DNA of 64,000 bases, from NCBI GenBank assembly GCA_035547915.1, contig DASZTS010000121.1:67443-131442 (forward strand), given 5' to 3'. This DNA comes from DASSFG01 sp035547915. GTDB taxonomy: Bacteria > Planctomycetota > Planctomycetia > Pirellulales > JAICIG01. Below are positions 58,434 to 64,000 of the stretch, piece after piece (the stretch's first letter is position 1; each line of letters starts with the position of its first letter). The notes beneath the pieces are model-generated. The model saw only the letters and a list, made by a program, of their open reading frames with translations, was not told where the DNA came from and did no database searches. The position numbers and the translations under genes were made by a program.

Positions 58434-58982
58434 CTATGCGGCCGGTGCTTCGGCGGCGGCCCCCTCCGGTTCCTCTCCCTTTTGCTTGATCTGGCTGGCC
58501 AAACTGCCACCGGCCGCGGTGAGCTGGGCCACAAGTGTCGCACCCGGCGAGAGAATCTGACCCACCAGAATGCTGAGCTGTTCCTGCCGGCTGGGCCAGC
58601 GGCTGACCTCCGACACCTGCTCGGCCGTCAACCGGCCGCCGTCCATCACCCCGCCACGCGCCGTAAACTTCTCGTATTGCTTTTCGCCAGCGAGCGCCGT
58701 GATCTCCTTGGCCAGCGACACGATGTCTTCGCAACCCCAGACCAAGGCCAGCGAGCCTTCCATCTGCTCGAAAGCCGCCGCCAGCGGCGTGCCCTCGGTG
58801 GCTCGTCGAGCCAGGCTGTTCTTGATGACCATCAACTGAATCTTCTTGTCGCGCAGAGTCTTGCGCAACCGCGAGTTCTTGTTGGCGTCGAGCCCGGCCA
58901 CGCTTACGAGCAGGGCGTTTTCCACGCCTGCCAACCGGCCGCGCAAGTCGTCGGTGATCAGGTTCTTTACGAATTTGCTCAT
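58434..58982 (-). CDS. rplJ: 50S ribosomal protein L10
   Basis: The 182-residue protein starts MSKFVKNLITDDLRGRLAGV and has the L10 pattern, with KKIQLMVIKNSLARRATEGT followed by the acidic stalk-binding C-terminal helix. The tail has an extra alanine/proline-rich end. It anchors L7/L12 dimers and lies 162 bp upstream of rplL, as in other bacteria. Confidence 0.95.
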   Translation of the reverse strand: MSKFVKNLITDDLRGRLAGVENALLVSVAGLDANKNSRLRKTLRDKKIQLMVIKNSLARRATEGTPLAAAFEQMEGSLALVWGCEDIVSLAKEITALAGEKQYEKFTARGGVMDGGRLTAEQVSEVSRWPSRQEQLSILVGQILSPGATLVAQLTAAGGSLASQIKQKGEEPEGAAAEAPAA

Positions 58983-59094
58983 CTGAATTTGCTCGTATTA
59001 TGGGCAGGCATGGCCCGCCAATCCTAAATCGCTTTCGGTATGTTCACGCGGCGGGCATCGTCCCCGCTCACTCACTGATCGGCTGCGCCCGCCC

Positions 59095-59778
59095 TTATGC
59101 GGCGATCCGAATACCGGGGCTCATCGTGGCGCTGATTGCAATCCCCTTGACATAATGCCCCTTCACCGAGTTCGGCTTCAAGCCGTGAATATGGTTGATG
59201 AAGGCCTGGATGTTCTCGATCAGTTTCGGCGCGTCGAAGCTGAGCTTGCCCACGACCGCATGCACGACACCACCGGCGTCGTTGCGGAACTCGACCTTAC
59301 CGGCCTTATACTCCTTGACCGTCTTGGCGACCTCAGGCGTCACCGTGCCGGCGCGAGGCGAAGGCATCAAGCCGCGCGGGCCGAGTACGCGCCCCAAGGG
59401 CCCCACCAATCCCATCATATCGGGCGCGGCGATACAGACGTCGAACTCCGTCCAGCCGTCCTTGATCTTCTTGGCCAGATCATCCGTCCCGACCTCCTCG
59501 GCTCCCGCGGCCTTCGCCTGCTCGGCCAGGTCGCCCTTGGCGAAAACCACGACGCGCAGCGACTTGCCGATGCCGTGCGGCAGCACGATTGAGCCGCGCA
59601 CGAGTTGGTCGGCCTGCTTGGCGTCGATGCCCAATCGTATGGCGATTTCCACCGACTGATCGAATTTCGTTGTGTTGAACTGCTTGAGCAGCGTCACCGC
59701 CTTGTCGATCGCGAGCGGGGAGCTGCTGGGCGGCGCCTTGGCGGCCAGTGCTTTGAAGCGTTTCGATTGATGCGACAT
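59095..59778 (-). CDS. rplA: 50S ribosomal protein L1
   Basis: The 227-residue protein starts MSHQSKRFKALAAKAPPSSS and has the L1 signature VGPLGRVLGPRGLMPSPRAG, followed by TVTPEVAKTVKEYKAGKVEF. It binds 23S rRNA at the E-site stalk and in other bacteria autoregulates its own operon. It follows rplK by 45 bp. Confidence 0.96.
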   Translation of the reverse strand: MSHQSKRFKALAAKAPPSSSPLAIDKAVTLLKQFNTTKFDQSVEIAIRLGIDAKQADQLVRGSIVLPHGIGKSLRVVVFAKGDLAEQAKAAGAEEVGTDDLAKKIKDGWTEFDVCIAAPDMMGLVGPLGRVLGPRGLMPSPRAGTVTPEVAKTVKEYKAGKVEFRNDAGGVVHAVVGKLSFDAPKLIENIQAFINHIHGLKPNSVKGHYVKGIAISATMSPGIRIAA

Positions 59779-59823
59779 TCGTTCTGCCTTGGTAATTCGG
59801 TTAGCCGGCGTAGCGATAGCTGG

Positions 59824-60249
59824 CTACGCTTCGACGGTTATTCCCATGCTGCGGGCCGTGCCTTCGATCATGCGGCGGGCGTGAGCCACGTCGCGAGCGT
59901 TCAGGTCGGCCATCTTCTGTTTCACGATTTCGTCGATCTGGGCGGTCGTCACCTTGCCGACCTTCTCCTTGTTCGGCACGCCCGACCCCTTGGCGATGCT
60001 GGCCGCTTGCTTGAGCAACGCGGCCGCCGGCGGGCTCTTGGTAACGAAATCGAAGCTGCGGTCGTTGTACACACTCACGACCACCGGAATCGGCATGCCG
60101 CCGGCTTCGCGCGTCCGCTCGTTGAACTGCTGTACGAACTGGCCCAGGTTGACACCGAACCGACCCAACGCGGTGCCGACCGGCGGCGCCGGCGTGGCCT
60201 GTCCGCCCGGAACCTGAAACTTGACTTGTGCTACGAGTTGCTTTGCCAT
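59824..60249 (-). CDS. rplK: 50S ribosomal protein L11
   Basis: The 141-residue protein starts MAKQLVAQVKFQVPGGQATP, with the L11 core PPVGTALGRFGVNLGQFVQQ. The C-terminal KMADLNARDVAHARRMIEG is the rRNA-binding helix. It forms the GTPase-associated centre with L10/L12. Its length is standard. Confidence 0.97.
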   Translation of the reverse strand: MAKQLVAQVKFQVPGGQATPAPPVGTALGRFGVNLGQFVQQFNERTREAGGMPIPVVVSVYNDRSFDFVTKSPPAAALLKQAASIAKGSGVPNKEKVGKVTTAQIDEIVKQKMADLNARDVAHARRMIEGTARSMGITVEA

Positions 60250-60361
60250 GGACTTCTTGTCGAGCGAGTTTCTCTCGCCCGTCGGCAGGGATAAGTTGAG
60301 GTTCCGTCAGAAAACCGCCGGGCGGGACGAGCCAGCACGCCAGTTGTCGGACGGGCGAAAA

Positions 60362-61249
60362 CTACAGTTTTTCCGCTTGGTAGTATTCCAGTTCGACCGG
60401 CGTCGACCGGCCGAAAATGTTGATCATGATCGTGACGCGGCCGTTGGCCTGGTCGATGTTGTCCACGTCCCCTTCGAAGTTCTCGAACGTCCCCTCCTTG
60501 ATCCGCACGCGATCGCCCTGGTTGAACGGAATGACGTTCTTGATCTGTTCGGGAGCCGTCTCGTCCTGCTTGGCGACGATCTTGTTCACCTCGTGAGCCA
60601 ACATCGGCGTCGGCTTCCCACCCGAACCGGTGAAGTCGCCGATACCCGGCGTCTCACGCACCAGGAACCACGTATCGTCGTTCAGCTCCATGTGGACGAC
60701 GATGTAGCCGGGATAGATCTTGCGTTTGACGATTCGCTTCTTGCCCCCCTTGAACTCCGATACTTTCTCGGTGGGCACGATGATTTCGTCGAAGTATTCG
60801 CCCAGTCCCGCAATGGCAATGCGCCGTTGCAGGGCGTCGGCGATCGAATCCTCGCGGTTGCTTTGCACCTTGAGGATGTACCAATCCTTCTGAATCGGTC
60901 CCTTTTCCTGCGAAATCTCCTCCACCGGTGGACGGGGCGGCCGCGGCTTGACCGGCTTAGGCGGCTCGTCGTCCACATCGTCGGTCGCGGCGGACGAATC
61001 TTCCGCAGACCGCGACAAGTCCCCCTCCGACGGGCCTCCCTCCTCCGTCTCCGCGTGAGCGACGGCATGGGGCTCGGCCGACTCCGCAGGAGCATCGTGC
61101 GCGGCCTCCGCGCGATCGGCTTCGGCGTGAGCGGTCTGCTCGCGCGTCACCGCCTGGCCGTTGCCCGCTTCGGGCTCGGCGCCTGTGCCTTCCGGAAAGG
61201 CATCGTCCGGTCCGCTCAACAAATCGTCGAGTTCATCGCTCACAGCCAT
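60362..61249 (-). CDS. nusG: Transcription antitermination factor NusG with long acidic N-terminus
   Basis: The 295-residue protein is about 110 residues longer than usual NusG. Residues 1-115 are acidic, alanine/glutamate-rich and probably disordered (for example EDSSAATDDVDDEPPKPVKP). The NGN domain starts at about 121 (KDWYILKVQSNREDSIADAL), with IVKRKIYPGYIVVHME, and the KOW domain lies near the end (NQGDRVRIKEGTFENFEGDV). NusG binds RNA polymerase and couples it to Rho or the ribosome. The extension is a known variation in planctomycetes but its role is unknown. Confidence 0.95.
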   Translation of the reverse strand: MAVSDELDDLLSGPDDAFPEGTGAEPEAGNGQAVTREQTAHAEADRAEAAHDAPAESAEPHAVAHAETEEGGPSEGDLSRSAEDSSAATDDVDDEPPKPVKPRPPRPPVEEISQEKGPIQKDWYILKVQSNREDSIADALQRRIAIAGLGEYFDEIIVPTEKVSEFKGGKKRIVKRKIYPGYIVVHMELNDDTWFLVRETPGIGDFTGSGGKPTPMLAHEVNKIVAKQDETAPEQIKNVIPFNQGDRVRIKEGTFENFEGDVDNIDQANGRVTIMINIFGRSTPVELEYYQAEKL

Positions 61250-61267
61250 ACTCCCGCGGCGCTCACA

Positions 61268-61696
61268 CTAGCCACGCAAAACCCCCAGTTTCGTCAGGAG
61301 CATCTGCCAAAATAGGTCGTAAAAATAGAGCGTCGCCGCCAAGCCAAACATGGTGATGATGACCACCATCGAACTGCGGAACAGCTCCCCCTTGGAAGGC
61401 CACGAAACCTTGTTCATCTCGGCTTCGACGGCAATCAGAAAGTCGGCAAAGCGGGGCATGTTCACCGCGCGGTAGCACATCCACCAGCCGATGACGAGTA
61501 CGGCGCCGGCTGCGCCGAACTGCACCGCCGCGTTGCTGTCCATCAGAAACCGATGCAACCGCCAAGCACCGAGCCCGACCACAGCCGCCAGCACCGCGAA
61601 CGTCACCTGCCGCGCAATGCGGCCCTGGCTTCGCTTGTAAATGCCGAAGCTGAACAGATCGCGCCACATGGGAACCGCGGTATTGCCTTCTCGCAC
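61268..61696 (-). CDS. secE: Preprotein translocase subunit SecE
   Basis: The 142-residue protein has the conserved C-terminal SecE segment (FLIAVEAEMNKVSWPSKGEL) followed by the final membrane helix (SSMVVIITMFGLAATLYFYD). An N-terminal extension carries two additional helices (VTFAVLAAVVGLGAWRLHRF, and one near VQFGAAGAVLVIGWWMCYRA). The minimal bacterial protein has one helix, so the three-helix form resembles that of E. coli and some other groups. SecE stabilises the SecYEG channel. Confidence 0.92.
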   Translation of the reverse strand: MREGNTAVPMWRDLFSFGIYKRSQGRIARQVTFAVLAAVVGLGAWRLHRFLMDSNAAVQFGAAGAVLVIGWWMCYRAVNMPRFADFLIAVEAEMNKVSWPSKGELFRSSMVVIITMFGLAATLYFYDLFWQMLLTKLGVLRG

Positions 61697-61798
61697 GTTC
61701 TTACGCTCGCTGCTTGTTGGCCTTCAGTCCTACAATATCACCCCAACAACGGTCGGCCGCGGCTTTCACTGCGGCCCCTCGCTGCTCGGAGGAAATGG

Positions 61799-61871
61799 CA
61801 GGGGCGGCGGGAATCGAACTCGCAACCTCTGGTTTTGGAGACCAGCGCTCTGCCAGTTGAGCTACGCCCCT
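61799..61871 (-). tRNA. tRNA-Trp (CCA)
   Basis: The cloverleaf folds completely. The acceptor stem is AGGGGCG with CGCCCCT, the anticodon loop is CTCCAAA with anticodon CCA, and the T loop is TTCGATTC. The CCA end is not encoded. It lies between tuf and secE, as in many bacteria. Confidence 0.96.
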
Positions 61872-61902
61872 AACTTTCCCCCAAGCTCATTAGCGTCGCT
61901 CA

Positions 61903-63102
<1,200 letters not shown>

Positions 63103-63150
63103 TCTGTCTCCCTGCGTTTAAGCAAGCGTTGAAAACTTTGTTGAAGATAG

Positions 63151-63223
<73 letters not shown>

Positions 63224-63461
63224 GACCGCCGAAACTTCGCGCCCTTTCGGGCTGGTGTCGACGCGCCGAGCCGGTCACCGACCGCACCCCGTCCGCCGAT
63301 ACCCAATATCCTGTTTGAGCCAGCCAGAAGCTGCAAAAACCGTCTCCAGCAACCCGAGAAAACCCGGCTCGCCGACCGGCCTCCTACCAGCCCTTCAAAT
63401 CCAATCTCCTCTCGATGACCAGCCTCGTCGTTCACCGCCGAGCCAGCCTCCCGTATGCCAA

Positions 63462-63532
63462 AGCGGGTGAAGGGAATCGAACCCTCGTCTTTAGCTTGGA
63501 AGGCTATTGCTCTACCATTGAGCTACACCCGC
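63462..63532 (-). tRNA. tRNA-Gly (TCC)
   Basis: The acceptor is GCGGGTG with CACCCGC, the anticodon loop CTTCCAA gives anticodon TCC, and the T loop is TTCGATT. The tRNA is 71 bases long, with the short D loop usual for glycine tRNA. Confidence 0.96.
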
Positions 63533-63574
63533 ACGTAAGCTGCCAGCCAAAATAACCTACTGAATTCCAAAAGT

Positions 63575-63656
63575 TGGGGGGTACAGGATTCGAACCTGTG
63601 AAGGCAGTGCCATCAGATTTACAGTCTGACCCCTTTGACCGCTCGGGAAACCCCCC
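63575..63656 (-). tRNA. tRNA-Tyr (GTA)
   Basis: The acceptor is GGGGGGT with ACCCCCC, the anticodon loop CTGTAAA gives anticodon GTA, and a long variable arm (GATGGCACTGCCTTC) marks a class II tRNA. Confidence 0.96.
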
Positions 63657-63674
63657 GCTCAATCGACAGGAACG

Positions 63675-63747
63675 AGCTAGCGGAGGGACTTGAACCCACA
63701 ACCTGCTGATTACAAATCAGCTGCTCTGCCAGTTGAGCTACGCTAGC
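63675..63747 (-). tRNA. tRNA-Thr (TGT)
   Basis: The acceptor is GCTAGCG with CGCTAGC, and the anticodon loop TTTGTAA gives anticodon TGT. It is the first gene of the block after the promoter. The same tRNA pair flanks the Tyr/Gly genes in the E. coli thrU-thrT locus. Confidence 0.96.
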
Positions 63748-63775
63748 CGGCGCTTCCCCGCCACGAAAACCTCTG

Positions 63776-63803
63776 AATATAGCGAAGCGCGGAGATTGTG
63801 CAA
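63776..63803 (-). promoter_or_regulatory. Sigma-70 promoter of the tRNA-tuf block
   Basis: On the minus strand TTGCAC (63803-63798) and TATATT (63781-63776) are separated by 16 bp. They end 28 bp before the first tRNA, which fits a strong tRNA/tuf promoter. The remaining sequence up to the window end shows nothing else identifiable. Confidence 0.65.
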
Positions 63804-64000
63804 GGCGAAGGTCTTCAGATAAGCCAACTTTGGGTGCATAAGGGGAATTGCGCGCGGAGCAGGTCGCCCGGCGCGTGTCAATCGGAGAGTTAGCGTAATT
63901 TTTGGCGCTTCCACCGGAAGTTAGGTGGGCTGGGAAGTGCGAGGGACAAACTACCACACGCTGTTCCGGAGCGCTGGCTCAACCAGTGGCTGCGACAAGC

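Overview
This window most likely comes from a planctomycete of the order Pirellulales. The DNA is GC-rich. It carries several family signatures common in that group: a MoxR / DUF58 / BatA-type cluster next to a prenyltransferase-repeat protein, paralogous SIMPL-domain proteins, small membrane proteins with an NPYxAP motif or an MRFSLR-type start, an MfnB homologue of the methanopterin C1 pathway, and FlgM. This assignment rests on gene content only, because no rRNA gene is present.

Layout. (1) 1-2550: the end of a rhomboid protease gene and a decayed patch of tiny membrane-protein genes, with one visibly deleted duplicate. (2) 2565-12763, minus strand: a tightly packed run, transcribed in the order PQQ-like propeller, three tandem SIMPL proteins, squalene-cyclase-fold protein, MoxR ATPase, DUF58, BatA/VWA protein. 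Several members overlap or abut, and a good sigma-70-like promoter lies just upstream. (3) 12803-14176: 1.4 kb without a credible gene. It holds a G/A-rich tandem repeat, a TCTTC pentamer tract, and about 770 bp of alternating CG blocks punctuated by three related 31-37 bp direct repeats. (4) 14177-16664: an islet of very small minus-strand genes, led by a zinc-ribbon/LuxR-HTH regulator, with repeats between the genes and a shared translation-start leader on three of them. (5) 16835-25735: a CorC-type transporter, a phosphate-porin-like protein, a two-component pair (CHASE3-PAS kinase and LuxR regulator), a quinone oxidoreductase and a 20-residue peptide gene. (6) 26076-34989: a MazF/PemK-like toxin with an unknown partner, a Yip1-like protein, an orphan FtsX-type permease group, FlgM behind a foldable leader, and a C45-type autoprocessing hydrolase fused to a peptidase-M1-like tail. 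(7) 35062-49197: thioredoxin-like lipoprotein, beta-propeller/dihaem protein, MfnB, oligoendopeptidase F, alpha/beta hydrolase, NMT1-type binding protein, hemerythrin, ProC, Na+/H+ antiporter and RNase D. (8) 49431-63803, minus strand: the classical transcription/translation block tRNA-Thr, -Tyr, -Gly, -Thr, tuf, tRNA-Trp, secE, nusG, rplK, rplA, rplJ, rplL, rpoB, rpoC. The four leading tRNAs plus tuf are in the same order as the E. coli thrU-tyrU-glyT-thrT-tufB locus. A consensus promoter sits at the front.

The strongest unexplained signals are two. One is the CG-alternating array with its punctuating repeats at 13240-14010. The other is a family of about 100 bp palindromic elements with inverted ends and an internal terminator-like hairpin. 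That family has five full copies and one partial copy in this window, including two same-orientation copies around the NMT1-type gene and one between rnd and rpoC. Further observations are the TA-like pair, the interleaved-stem repeat at 14658-14716, and the shared leader of the small genes.
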